Below are positions 53,754-61,809 of a DNA stretch of 64,000 nucleotides, piece after piece; the first letter of the stretch is position 1, and each line of letters begins with the position of its first letter. Source of the stretch: Actinomadura luzonensis (GTDB lineage: Bacteria > Actinomycetota > Actinomycetes > Streptosporangiales > Streptosporangiaceae). The stretch lies in contig NZ_JAKRKC020000001.1 in NCBI RefSeq assembly GCF_022664455.2, forward strand, positions 1,803,001-1,867,000. The letters are read 5' to 3'. Under the pieces are notes generated by a model that worked only from the letters and a program-made list of their open reading frames with translations, was not told the DNA's origin and did no database searches. The position numbers were made by a program, and so were the translations under genes.

Positions 53754-55901
53754 ATGGGTTCCCGCATGTCGAGTATCGCGCGCCTCATCGGCGCGGCAGC
53801 CGCGGCCGGCGTGGTGGCGGCGGCCATCGCGCTGCCGGCGGTCGGCGGCACGGGAGCCATGTTCGTCGGCGCGTCGGAGGATCTGGGGATCAAGCCCGAG
53901 GAGCTCAAGGAGCCCCCGCTGGCCGAGCAGACCACCGTGCTCGACGCCAAGGGCAACGAGATCGCCTACTTCTACGAGCAGTACCGCACGACGGTCAGCC
54001 TGGACCAGGTGGCCGACGTGATGAAGAACGCGATCATCTCCATCGAGGACTACCGCTTCTACGAGCACGGCGCCATCGACATCGAGGGCACCGTCCGCGC
54101 CCTGGCCAAGAACCTCGCCTCCGGCGGCATCGCGCAGGGCGGCTCGTCCATCACCCAGCAGTACGTCAAGCAGGTGCTGCTCAACTCGGCGACCACCGAG
54201 AAGGAGAAGAACGCCGCGCTGGAGGCCAGCTACGCCCGCAAGCTCAAGGAGCTGCGTTACGCGATGGCCGTGGAGGAGAAGTACACCAAGGACCAGATCC
54301 TGGAGAAGTACCTCAACATCGCCTACTTCGGCGCCAGCGCGTACGGCGTGGAGGCGGCGGCCCAGCGCTTCTTCGGCGTCAGCGCCTCCGAGCTCAACCT
54401 CTGGCAGGCGGCCACCCTGGCCGGCGCGGTCCAGGACCCCAACGCGACGGACCCCAACCTCGGCAAGAAGCACCGCGCCGCGCTGCTCGACCGCCGCAAC
54501 GTGGTGCTCAACCGGATGGCGGAGCTGAAGAAGATCACGCCGCAGGAGGCCGAGGAGGCCAAGTCCCACAAGCTCGGCTACAAGGGCTCCGACATCCCGG
54601 GCGGCTGCGGGGCCAGCGAGTACCCGTACTTCTGCGTGTACGTCCGCAACGAGATCCTCAGCAACCCGGAGTTCGGCAAGACGGCCAAGGCCCGTGAGCA
54701 GTTCCTCAACCGCGGCGGCCTGACGATCAAGACCACGATCGACCCGAAGATGCAGGCCGCGGCCGAGAAGGCGATCAAGAAGCACGTCTTCGCCTCCGAC
54801 AACCCGGTGGCCTCCGAGGCCCTGGTGCAGCCGGGCACGGGCCAGATCAAGGCGATGGCGGCCAGCCGCGCGTACGGCACCAGCAAGCGCAAGAAGGAGA
54901 TGTCGTACAACGTCGTGGCCGACGCGGTGCACGGCGGCGGCGTCGGCTTCCAGGCCGGCTCGACGTTCAAGACCTTCACGCTGCTGACCGCGCTCAAGCA
55001 GGGCATGAAGATCAACGACGGGTTCACGGTGGGCAGCGGCTACCGCGCCCCCTACTACTCCTCGTTCAAGAACTGCAAGGGCGAGAACATCGCCGACCCC
55101 ACGCACACCGTCACCAACGACGAGGGCGGCGGCGGCTTCAAGTCGCTGGCCACCGGCACGTGGGGCTCGGTCAACACCTTCTTCATGATGCTGGAGCAGA
55201 AGGTCGGGCTGTGCGAGGTGGTCAAGACCGCCAAGGACCTCGGCATCAAGCGCTCCGACGGGCAGAAGCTGCAGGAGTTCTCCACCTTCACGCTGGGCAT
55301 CAACGAGATGGACCCGGTGACCGTGGCCACCGCCTACGCGGCGATCGGGGCGCGCGGCAAGTACTGCCCGCCGATGGCGATCACCTCGATCAAGGACCGC
55401 AACGGCAAGGTCACGAACTACAAGCCCAAGTGCAAGCAGGCCATCGACCCCGAGGTGACCGACGCGGCGGCGAACATCCTGTCGGGCGTCTTCACCAAGG
55501 GCACGATGAAGGGCGTCGGCGGCATCGGCCGCCCGGCGGCGGGCAAGACCGGCACCACCGACTCGCAGGCCACCGCGTGGTTCGCCGGGTTCACCCCGGA
55601 CCTCGCGGGGGCGGTCAGCATCGGCGACCCGCGCGGCGCGGTCACCCACAAGCTGAACAACATCACGATCGGCGGCCGCTACTACGGCTCGGTCTTCGGC
55701 GCCTCGATCCCCGGCCCGATCTGGAAGGACACCATGATCGCCGCGCTGAAGGACGTCCCGCCGACGGACTTCACGCCGGTCAACACCTCCCGGTTCGGCG
55801 GCTGCGGCTCGGGCTGCCAGCCGCAGCCCCGGCAGCCCGCGCAGCCCGACCCGGGCAACGACGACGGCTTCGACGTGCACTTCGGCGGCGGGGACAACTG
55901 A
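53754..55901 (+). CDS. Class A penicillin-binding protein (glycosyltransferase/transpeptidase)
   Basis: The 715-residue enzyme polymerises and cross-links peptidoglycan at the membrane. A membrane anchor (residues ~10-38) precedes the GT51 domain, with the catalytic Glu98 in SIEDYRFYEHGAIDIEG and then GGSSITQQYVKQ. The transpeptidase has the Ser403 motif STFK, Ser472-Val-Asn474 and the KTG motif at Lys598. The C-terminus is proline- and glycine-rich, ending in an acidic tail. I chose ATG 53754 because GGGGGAGGA lies 9 bases upstream; in-frame ATGs at 53691, 53703 and 53718 are alternatives. No PASTA domain is present. Confidence 0.93.
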   Translation: MGSRMSSIARLIGAAAAAGVVAAAIALPAVGGTGAMFVGASEDLGIKPEELKEPPLAEQTTVLDAKGNEIAYFYEQYRTTVSLDQVADVMKNAIISIEDYRFYEHGAIDIEGTVRALAKNLASGGIAQGGSSITQQYVKQVLLNSATTEKEKNAALEASYARKLKELRYAMAVEEKYTKDQILEKYLNIAYFGASAYGVEAAAQRFFGVSASELNLWQAATLAGAVQDPNATDPNLGKKHRAALLDRRNVVLNRMAELKKITPQEAEEAKSHKLGYKGSDIPGGCGASEYPYFCVYVRNEILSNPEFGKTAKAREQFLNRGGLTIKTTIDPKMQAAAEKAIKKHVFASDNPVASEALVQPGTGQIKAMAASRAYGTSKRKKEMSYNVVADAVHGGGVGFQAGSTFKTFTLLTALKQGMKINDGFTVGSGYRAPYYSSFKNCKGENIADPTHTVTNDEGGGGFKSLATGTWGSVNTFFMMLEQKVGLCEVVKTAKDLGIKRSDGQKLQEFSTFTLGINEMDPVTVATAYAAIGARGKYCPPMAITSIKDRNGKVTNYKPKCKQAIDPEVTDAAANILSGVFTKGTMKGVGGIGRPAAGKTGTTDSQATAWFAGFTPDLAGAVSIGDPRGAVTHKLNNITIGGRYYGSVFGASIPGPIWKDTMIAALKDVPPTDFTPVNTSRFGGCGSGCQPQPRQPAQPDPGNDDGFDVHFGGGDN

Positions 55902-56022
55902 TCGATAAGTGGTCTTTTCAATTAGGTCGGATACGACAAAACGGACACGGAAATATGGCGGTGATCATCACTCTGCACAAAAACCTCTGAGGGTTACCAG
56001 CGCCACTAGCTCAGCAAATTCG

Positions 56023-56050
56023 GAGTGCGTCCGCACAATGGGACGCACTC
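56023..56050. terminator. Hairpin downstream of the penicillin-binding protein gene
   Basis: GAGTGCGTCC (56023-56032) pairs with GGACGCACTC (56041-56050) around an 8-base loop. It is 121 bases after the stop and 41 bases before the CebR-type box of the LacI gene. It may end the upstream transcript or shape the promoter of the repressor gene. Confidence 0.55.
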
Positions 56051-56091
56051 TCAGCAAAGGCCCTATTAACAGCGGCGAAACATTGGTAACG

Positions 56092-56105
56092 TGGGAGCGC
56101 TCCCA
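56092..56105. promoter_or_regulatory. CebR/CelR-type operator of the LacI gene
   Basis: TGGGAGCGCTCCCA is the exact CebR-type palindrome, 22 bases before the LacI start codon, with GAGG of the ribosome site just after it. The position implies that the repressor controls its own operon, which also encodes the kinase. Confidence 0.9.
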
Positions 56106-56127
56106 GGATCTTTCCGCGAGGTGCTCC

Positions 56128-57099
56128 ATGACCGAGCAGCCCACACTGGCACAGGTGGCGGCCGCTGCGGGGGTTTCCCCGGCGACCGCATCGAGAGTCC
56201 TCACGGGCTCGGTGCGGGTCAGTACCTCGACCCGCCGCCAAGTCTACGACGCGGTCTCCCGCATGGGTTACGTCCGCCACCGGGCCCCCAGAGGCGCGGC
56301 CGCCAAGACCACGGCCGACGGTGTCACGGCCGTGATCTGTGACCACCTTCCCCGACTGTTCTCCGAGCCCTACTACGCCAGGCTCCTGTCCGCCGCGGGC
56401 GCCGTGATCGCCGAGCACGGCACCCACCTGATGGTGACCACCGTCACCCCCACCTCCTCGACCCTCCCCGCGCTGTCCGGCGCGGTGCTCATCATCGGCG
56501 CGCGCGAGCGCCACCCCTTGGCGATCAAGCTGTCCACCTCGGGCGTCCCGGTCCGCAACATCGGCCGGCCGCCCCACGACCTCAAGCTGCCGTACGCGGA
56601 CGTCGACAACCTCGACGGCGGACGGCAGGCGGCCGAGCACTTCCTCCTCACCGGCCGCCGCAACGTCGCCGCGATCGGCGGCCCCCCGTCCCTGCCCGCC
56701 GCCCGCGACCGGCTGGAAGGGCTGGTGCGCACGCTCCATGCGGCCGGCGCGCCCGACGTGCCGGTGGCCTACGGCGACTTCACCGCCGCCTCGGGCACCC
56801 ACGCCATGCAATGGTTGTTACGTCACGCCCCAGGGCTGGACGCGGTCTTCGTGGCCTCCGACCTGATGGCGGCGGGCGCGATCCAGGCGCTGCGGCGGGC
56901 CGGGCGCAAGGTGCCGGCCGACGTCGCGGTGATCGGGTTCGACGACGCGCCGGTCGCCAAGCACACCGTCCCCGCGCTGACCACCATCCGCCAGCCCGTC
57001 GAGGAACTGGCCACGGTGGCGACCCGGCTGCTCCTGACCGGAGCCGCGGGAGTCGACCCCGTCCTGCCCACGGAACTGGTCGTCCGTGAGTCGGCTTGA
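56128..57099 (+). CDS. cebR: LacI-family repressor, CebR/CelR-like
   Basis: The 323-residue protein has a LacI HTH (PTLAQVAAAAGVSPATASRV, then the recognition helix STSTRRQVYDAVSRMGYV). A periplasmic-binding-protein-like ligand domain follows (VICDHLPRLFSEPYYARLLS through VIGFDDAPVAKHTVPALTTI). CebR and CelR bind cellobiose or cello-oligosaccharides and release TGGGAGCGCTCCCA. The same box lies directly upstream of this gene and at two cellulase loci. The hinge region reads HRAPRGAAAKT and lacks the leucine that usually inserts into the operator centre. The gene symbol rests on motif and operator evidence, not on comparison with a reference. It overlaps the kinase gene by 14 bases; no cebEFG transporter adjoins. 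Confidence 0.82.
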   Translation: MTEQPTLAQVAAAAGVSPATASRVLTGSVRVSTSTRRQVYDAVSRMGYVRHRAPRGAAAKTTADGVTAVICDHLPRLFSEPYYARLLSAAGAVIAEHGTHLMVTTVTPTSSTLPALSGAVLIIGARERHPLAIKLSTSGVPVRNIGRPPHDLKLPYADVDNLDGGRQAAEHFLLTGRRNVAAIGGPPSLPAARDRLEGLVRTLHAAGAPDVPVAYGDFTAASGTHAMQWLLRHAPGLDAVFVASDLMAAGAIQALRRAGRKVPADVAVIGFDDAPVAKHTVPALTTIRQPVEELATVATRLLLTGAAGVDPVLPTELVVRESA

Positions 57100-58351
57100 G
57101 CCAGGGGACGTTCTGGCCCGGCGGTATCTGCTGCTGGATCCGCTGGCCAGAGGCGGCATGTCGGTCATCTGGCGGGCCTTCGACCAGTCGCTGCACCGGA
57201 TGATCGCCGTCAAGGTGCTCACCGCCTCCCTGCACACCGACCAGGGAGAGCGGGTGAGCGTCCGCAGCGAGGCCCGCGCCGCCGCCCGGTTCCTGCACCC
57301 CGACACGATCGAGATCTACGACTACGGGGAGACCGTCACCCCGCACGGCTCCCTCGCGGCCTACGTGGTGATGCCGCTGCTCGACGGCACGCCCCTGGGC
57401 GAGCGCATCGAGCAGGGGCCGCTGCCGTGGACCGACGCCGCGGCCATCGCGCTGCGCCTGGCCCGGGTGCTCATGGCCGGGCACGCGCGTGGCCTGGTGC
57501 ACCGCGACGTCACGGCCGAGAACGTGCTGCTCACCGACGACGGGCCGAAGCTGCTCGACTTCGGCATCGCGGCGTGGGCCGGCGACCCCGAGGACGACCG
57601 GGGCACCCCGCCCTACGTCGCCCCCGAACGGCTGCTCGGCGCCCCCACCCACCCCGCGGTGGACGTCTACGCCCTCGGCGTGCTGCTGCACACCATGCTG
57701 ACCGGGCGCACGCCGTACCCGGAGACCACGTGGGAGGAGATCGAGGCGGCCCGCCGCACCGAGCCCCCGCCGCGGGTCCCCGGGGTGCCGCACGCCGTCG
57801 CCACGCTGTGCCAGCGCTGCCTGGCGCACCGGCCGGAGGAGCGGCCGACGGCGGCGGAGATCGTCGCCGAGTTGACCTCCGTGCTGGGCACGGCCTCCTT
57901 CGGGCGGCACGTCCGGCGGGGGGTGACGGTCGTGGGGTCGGCCGCGGTGGCGCTGTCGGCGCTGCTGTGGTTCCAGCAGACCGGCGTCCGGCAGCAGGAG
58001 AGGGTGATCTCCGGGGGGCCGGTCGTGAGCTCCGTGCCCACGGTCAGCGCCACGGCCCGCTACCTGGAGAGCTCACCGGCCTCGGCCGTCACGGTCGAGC
58101 AGGCGGTCACCGAGTTCCAGAGCGTGCTGGAGGCCCGCACCCCGTGCGGCGCGACCGACGCCGACGTGGTGCTCGACCTCAAGCAGGTGCTGCACACCAC
58201 CGTGCTGCCGCGGGGGCCGTACGGGTCGACGACGGAGAATCTGCGGCGCAAGCTCTCCGACCGGTTGCGGGAGGGCCGGCTGGCGCCGGCCTGCCTGAGC
58301 GAGCTGCAGGCCCGGCTCGACGACATCGAGCAGGCGCTCAAGCGCGACTGA
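57086..58351 (+). CDS. Membrane Ser/Thr kinase with altered catalytic loop
   Basis: The 421-residue protein has a Hanks-type kinase domain (~10-270), one membrane helix (~278-296) and a ~120-residue exterior part. Visible motifs are the glycine-rich LARGGMSVIWRAF, Lys43 in AVKVLTA, HRDVTAEN at 139-146, DFG at 158-160 and PPYVAPE. The catalytic-loop residue after HRDV is Thr where nearly all active kinases have Lys, and the activation segment is short and lacks the usual Thr residues. The exterior domain has two Cys and a coiled end. The GTG start lies inside the 3' end of the LacI gene, so the two are coupled. Whether it is an active kinase or a pseudokinase sensor cannot be told from sequence. 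Confidence 0.85.
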   Translation: MSRLEPGDVLARRYLLLDPLARGGMSVIWRAFDQSLHRMIAVKVLTASLHTDQGERVSVRSEARAAARFLHPDTIEIYDYGETVTPHGSLAAYVVMPLLDGTPLGERIEQGPLPWTDAAAIALRLARVLMAGHARGLVHRDVTAENVLLTDDGPKLLDFGIAAWAGDPEDDRGTPPYVAPERLLGAPTHPAVDVYALGVLLHTMLTGRTPYPETTWEEIEAARRTEPPPRVPGVPHAVATLCQRCLAHRPEERPTAAEIVAELTSVLGTASFGRHVRRGVTVVGSAAVALSALLWFQQTGVRQQERVISGGPVVSSVPTVSATARYLESSPASAVTVEQAVTEFQSVLEARTPCGATDADVVLDLKQVLHTTVLPRGPYGSTTENLRRKLSDRLREGRLAPACLSELQARLDDIEQALKRD

Positions 58352-58364
58352 CCCGCGTGTTGAT

Positions 58365-58397
58365 GGAGGGGTACGGCAGCACCAGCCGTACCCCTCC
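58365..58397. terminator. Bidirectional hairpin terminator
   Basis: GGAGGGGTACGGC (58365-58377) pairs perfectly with GCCGTACCCCTCC (58385-58397) around a 7-base loop. It lies between the convergent kinase gene and the GH12 gene and should stop both transcripts. Confidence 0.85.
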
Positions 58398-58443
58398 CTT
58401 GCGCGCGGCCCGTGCCCCTCGCAAAAGCACGCCCGCGCGGGTC

Positions 58444-59811
58444 TCACGCGCAGGTGTAGCCGCTCGGCACCTGCGTGTTGCCGTCCGGCCGGCTGGCCTG
58501 GAAGCCGAAGCTGGTCGAGGCGTTCGGCGCCAGCGTGCCGTTGCTGCCGCTGTTGCGCGCCGTGACCGTGGAGCCGCTGACGCTGAGGGTCGCGTTCCAG
58601 GAGCCGGTGATCGTGTGCCCGGCCGGGAGCGTGAAGGTCACGGTCCAGCCGTTCTTGGTCGCCGAGCCGGTGTTGGTCACCGTCACGGGCTGGATGACGT
58701 AGCCGTTGTTCCACTGGGTCTGCGTGGTGGCGACGGCCGTGCAGCCGCCGCCGGTGCCGCCGCCGGACAGGGTGGTCACGGTGACGGCCCCCGACTCCGG
58801 TGAGACGTTGCCTGCGGCGTCCCTGGCCCGCACCCGGTAGCGGTAGGTGGTGGACGGCGTCAGGCCGCTGTCGGTGTAGGACCGCCCGCCGGTGGTGCCG
58901 ACGACCGAGAAGGAGTCGCCGGTGGCGCGCAGCACGTCGTAGCCGGTCACGCCCACGTTGTCGCTGGAGGCGCCCCAGCTGAGGGTGGTGCTGGTGGAGG
59001 TGGTGCCGGACGCGGACGGCGTGCCGGGCGTGCTGGGCGGGCTGGTGTCGCCGGTGTTGCCGCCCGAGCCGAAGGAGAAGGAGTTGACCGCGAGGCCGGC
59101 GCCGCCGACCCAGGGCTCGAAGCCGGCCTGGACGCTGGTCAGGTACCAGGAGCGCTGGGCGTAGCCGCGGCTGATCGCGTCCGACAGGAACGTGTTGATC
59201 GTGAAGTCGATCGACGAGGTCGCCGAGGTGCGCACGTACGAGATGACGTTCCAGCCGATGTTGCCGTACCAGACCTGCCAGGTGCCGCCGGCCAGGTTGA
59301 CGGTGCCGACCTGGGAGCCGACCGGCTGGATCGAGCCCTGGCGGTTGAGCCAGACCATGATCTCGGCGCCGGTGTTCTGGCCGTCGGTGCGCGGTGTGGG
59401 GTCGAACCAGATGTCGTAGGCGGCGTCCCACACCCCGCTGCCCGGGTAGGTCATGCTCACGCTGGTGCGCAGCGAGCTGAACGCCGACGAGCTGGCCTGC
59501 ATCGGCAGGTTGCTGCCGGTGCTGCAGTTGGCGTAGTGGCAGCCGGCGTAGATCGCGGGGTAGGCGGCCGGGGCGCCGTTGGTGGCCTTGTTGTGCGCGG
59601 CCTGGGTGATGGTGAAGCCGCCGTTCTGGTTGACGTCGATGCACTGCGCGGTGTCGGCGCCCCAGACGTTGTTGATGACGACGTAGCGGCCGTTCTGGAC
59701 GGTGGTGGAGGCGTACTTGTCGCACAGCACCGGGGCGGCCTGCGCGGGCGTGGCGAACAGGCAGGTCGCCAGTAACGCCCCGATGAGCAGATGGATGTGC
59801 GCGTACCTCAT
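58444..59811 (-). CDS. Secreted GH12 endoglucanase with FN3 and CBM2
   Basis: The 455-residue protein has a signal peptide (to about residue 26). A GH12 domain (~27-245) carries the nucleophile Glu150 in GAEIMVWLNRQG and the acid/base Glu232 in AGFEPWVGGAGL. An FN3 domain starts at PSTPGTPSASG (~258-345), and a CBM2 ends at the C-terminus (~355-455). It is an endo-1,4-beta-glucanase of the actinomycete CelB type. The ATG at 59811 follows a GGGAG; a CebR-type box lies 37 bases upstream. Convergent with the kinase gene and divergent from the LPMO gene, it completes the cellulose locus. Confidence 0.93.
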   Translation of the reverse strand: MRYAHIHLLIGALLATCLFATPAQAAPVLCDKYASTTVQNGRYVVINNVWGADTAQCIDVNQNGGFTITQAAHNKATNGAPAAYPAIYAGCHYANCSTGSNLPMQASSSAFSSLRTSVSMTYPGSGVWDAAYDIWFDPTPRTDGQNTGAEIMVWLNRQGSIQPVGSQVGTVNLAGGTWQVWYGNIGWNVISYVRTSATSSIDFTINTFLSDAISRGYAQRSWYLTSVQAGFEPWVGGAGLAVNSFSFGSGGNTGDTSPPSTPGTPSASGTTSTSTTLSWGASSDNVGVTGYDVLRATGDSFSVVGTTGGRSYTDSGLTPSTTYRYRVRARDAAGNVSPESGAVTVTTLSGGGTGGGCTAVATTQTQWNNGYVIQPVTVTNTGSATKNGWTVTFTLPAGHTITGSWNATLSVSGSTVTARNSGSNGTLAPNASTSFGFQASRPDGNTQVPSGYTCA

Positions 59812-59847
59812 GACATGTTGCTCCCGCTTCTTGGAGAACAGGGTACT

Positions 59848-59861
59848 TGGGAGCGCTCCCA
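59848..59861. promoter_or_regulatory. CebR/CelR-type operator between GH12 and LPMO genes
   Basis: TGGGAGCGCTCCCA, the exact palindrome, lies 37 bases from the GH12 start and 213 bases from the LPMO start. It most directly controls GH12, and may control the divergent LPMO operon from further away. Confidence 0.9.
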
Positions 59862-59959
59862 GATGCAGGCTTTCCCGGCCGCACCGCGTACGGCAAGGCC
59901 GTTCGCCTGCTTTCAGCAGCGGCGGGGCGGCCACCTGGAGAACCATGACCATGATCGGT

Positions 59960-59970
59960 TGAAAGTTTCA
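59960..59970. promoter_or_regulatory. TGAAAGTTTCA palindrome near LPMO promoter
   Basis: This is the same 11-bp palindrome as that before the GH9 gene (19412-19422), 104 bases before the LPMO start. Together with the CebR-type box in the same gap it suggests two regulators act on the cellulose genes. Confidence 0.55.
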
Positions 59971-60073
59971 CGAGCCTTTGTCGAAAAGCCCCGGCACGTG
60001 GTTCAATCGCGCTGGCCGGGCGGGCTGGGTCATGGGGCGGTTTCCTCTGTCGTCAGCGCAAGGGAATGCCCAG

Positions 60074-61138
60074 ATGAAGTTAGCGAAGAGGACGGCGATC
60101 GCCGCCGTCATGGTCCTGATCACCACCATCCTGATCGCGCCGAACGCCGCCCAGGCGCACGGCGTGATGATGATGCCGGGCAGCCGCACGTTCCTGTGCT
60201 GGCAGGACGGCCTGCGGGAGAACGGCCAGATCATCTCCTACAACCCCGCGTGCGCCGCGGCCGTCGCGCAGAGCGGCACGACGCCCCTCTACAACTGGTT
60301 CGCGGTGCTGCGCTCCGACGGCGCCGGCCGCACCACCGGATTCATCAACGACGGCCAGCTCTGCAGCGGCGGCACCGGCGGCCCGTACGACTTCACCGCC
60401 TACAACGCCGTCCGCTCCGACTGGCCGGTGACCCACCTGACCGCGGGCGCGACGATCCAGATGCGGCACAGCAACTGGGCCAAGCACCCCGGATCCTTCA
60501 ACTACTACATCACCAAGAACGGCTGGAACCCGAACGGGCCGCTCAAGTGGTCCGACCTGGAGCCGTTCGGCAGCGTCACCAACCCGCCGGACACCGGCCC
60601 GGCCGGCGCGCTCAACTACTACTACTGGAACGCCCAGCTCCCGTCCGGCAAGACCGGCCGGCACATCATCTACACGCACTGGATCCGCTCGGACAGCAGC
60701 GAGAACTTCTACAGCTGCTCCGACGTCGTCTTCGACGGCGGCAACGGCAACGTCACCGGCGTCGGCCCGGGCGGCAGCACGCCCGACCCGTCGGTCACCC
60801 CGACGGTGACGTCCACGCCGACCCCGAACGGCGCCTGCACCGCGACGTGGAAGGCCACCGACACCGGCTGGGCCGGCCACTTCCAGGGTGAGGTGACGGT
60901 GAAGAACACCAGCACCTCCAGCATCAACGGCTGGACGGTGTCCTGGACCTACAGCGGCGGCCAGGGCTTCGACGGCTCGCCGTGGAACGGCGTGCTGAGC
61001 GGTCAGCCGCCGAACGTGAAGGTCAAGAACGCCAGCTACAACGGCCAGCTCGCGCCGAACGCCAGCACGACGTTCGGCTTCAACGCCACCGGCTCCATCC
61101 CGAGCCCCGCCCCCACCCTGACCTGCACCAGCCCGTGA
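60074..61138 (+). CDS. AA10 lytic polysaccharide monooxygenase with CBM2
   Basis: The 354-residue protein is a secreted copper LPMO. Signal peptidase cleavage after AQA leaves His29 as the mature N-terminus (HGVMMMPGSRTFLCW). His138 in NWAKHPGSF completes the histidine brace. The AA10 domain runs to about residue 235, a Pro/Thr/Ser linker follows, and a CBM2 ends the protein (~255-354). It should oxidise crystalline cellulose (C1-type, as in related Streptomyces and Thermobifida enzymes) using H2O2 or O2. The start is ATG 60074 behind AAGGGA; an upstream start at 59978 would add 32 non-signal residues. Its stop overlaps the start of the next gene by four bases. Confidence 0.93.
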   Translation: MKLAKRTAIAAVMVLITTILIAPNAAQAHGVMMMPGSRTFLCWQDGLRENGQIISYNPACAAAVAQSGTTPLYNWFAVLRSDGAGRTTGFINDGQLCSGGTGGPYDFTAYNAVRSDWPVTHLTAGATIQMRHSNWAKHPGSFNYYITKNGWNPNGPLKWSDLEPFGSVTNPPDTGPAGALNYYYWNAQLPSGKTGRHIIYTHWIRSDSSENFYSCSDVVFDGGNGNVTGVGPGGSTPDPSVTPTVTSTPTPNGACTATWKATDTGWAGHFQGEVTVKNTSTSSINGWTVSWTYSGGQGFDGSPWNGVLSGQPPNVKVKNASYNGQLAPNASTTFGFNATGSIPSPAPTLTCTSP

Positions 61139-61665
61139 TCAAGTCTCGTCGCGGGCTCGTCGCGGCGATCGTCACCCTGGCCAGCCTGACCCTGGCCGGG
61201 GTGATGTATTTCGCCGCCAGGCAGCCGTCCTCGCAGCTCGACCGGGAGCTCTCCGCCCAGGTCACCAAGATCCTGGAGGAGTCCTCGCCGGCCGAGCACC
61301 ACGCCCACGGCCACAGCACCGTCGACTCGGCGGTCATCTGCGCGGTGGAGCCGTTCGGCACCGAGCCGGCGAACGCCAGATCGCTGGTCGAGGTCACCTG
61401 GGTCTACGCCCGCCACCTGTGCGCGGTCACCGGAGAGGGCACGGACTGGGCGCAGTCGGTGCGCGCCTCCGGCCCGATCGCCGTCAAGATCAGCATCCCG
61501 CCGCAGGTGCGGGTGCCCGAGCCGGGGCCCGGCTACCAGGACCGGGTGCGCCGGCTGATCCCCGAGCGCTATCACGCGCAGGCGCTCCACGAGGAGTTCG
61601 AGGACGAGTCGTTCATCGACGTCGCGCGCGAGCGCTTCGCCGAGGCCGTCCAGCGCGCGAAGTGA
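61135..61665 (+). CDS. Small membrane-anchored or secreted protein with His-rich motif, translationally coupled to LPMO
   Basis: The 176-residue protein has an N-terminal hydrophobic segment (GLVAAIVTLASLTLAGVMYF) that is either a signal anchor or an uncleaved signal peptide. The exterior part contains a dense His stretch, AEHHAHGHSTVD, near residue 55. Two cysteines lie in VICAVEPFG and RHLCAVTG, and the end is acidic/basic and helical. I do not recognise a family. The GTG start overlaps the LPMO stop (GTGA at 61135-61138), so the two are made in proportion. The His motif and the coupling suggest copper handling for the LPMO, which is an inference and not shown. Confidence 0.75.
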   Translation: MIKSRRGLVAAIVTLASLTLAGVMYFAARQPSSQLDRELSAQVTKILEESSPAEHHAHGHSTVDSAVICAVEPFGTEPANARSLVEVTWVYARHLCAVTGEGTDWAQSVRASGPIAVKISIPPQVRVPEPGPGYQDRVRRLIPERYHAQALHEEFEDESFIDVARERFAEAVQRAK

Positions 61666-61673
61666 GCGGACAT

Positions 61674-61712
61674 GACGGACGCGGCCGGCTGGAGGTGCCG
61701 GCCGCGTCCGTC
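61674..61712. terminator. Strong hairpin terminator
   Basis: A perfect 16-bp stem (61674-61689 with 61697-61712, 7-base loop) lies 9 bases after the coupled small gene's stop and before the convergent GH9 gene. It should end the LPMO operon transcript. Confidence 0.85.
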
Positions 61713-61809
61713 CCATCCGGGCGGGGATGGTGTTCATCGGGCAGGGATATGAAGTTGTGGCCTCACCTCCTCATACGCAGCCGGCGGCCCGGGTGTTCAG
61801 GCCCCCGGA

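Noticed and set aside
57086..58351. Kinase considered as part of a two-component or PASTA cell-wall system
   Set aside because: There are no PASTA repeats in its exterior part, and no partner phosphatase or FHA gene adjoins it.
59812..60073. Additional CebR-type boxes or a third gene in the GH12-LPMO gap
   Set aside because: Only one exact box is present and no open frame with a ribosome site is found; the remaining sequence is promoter-like.
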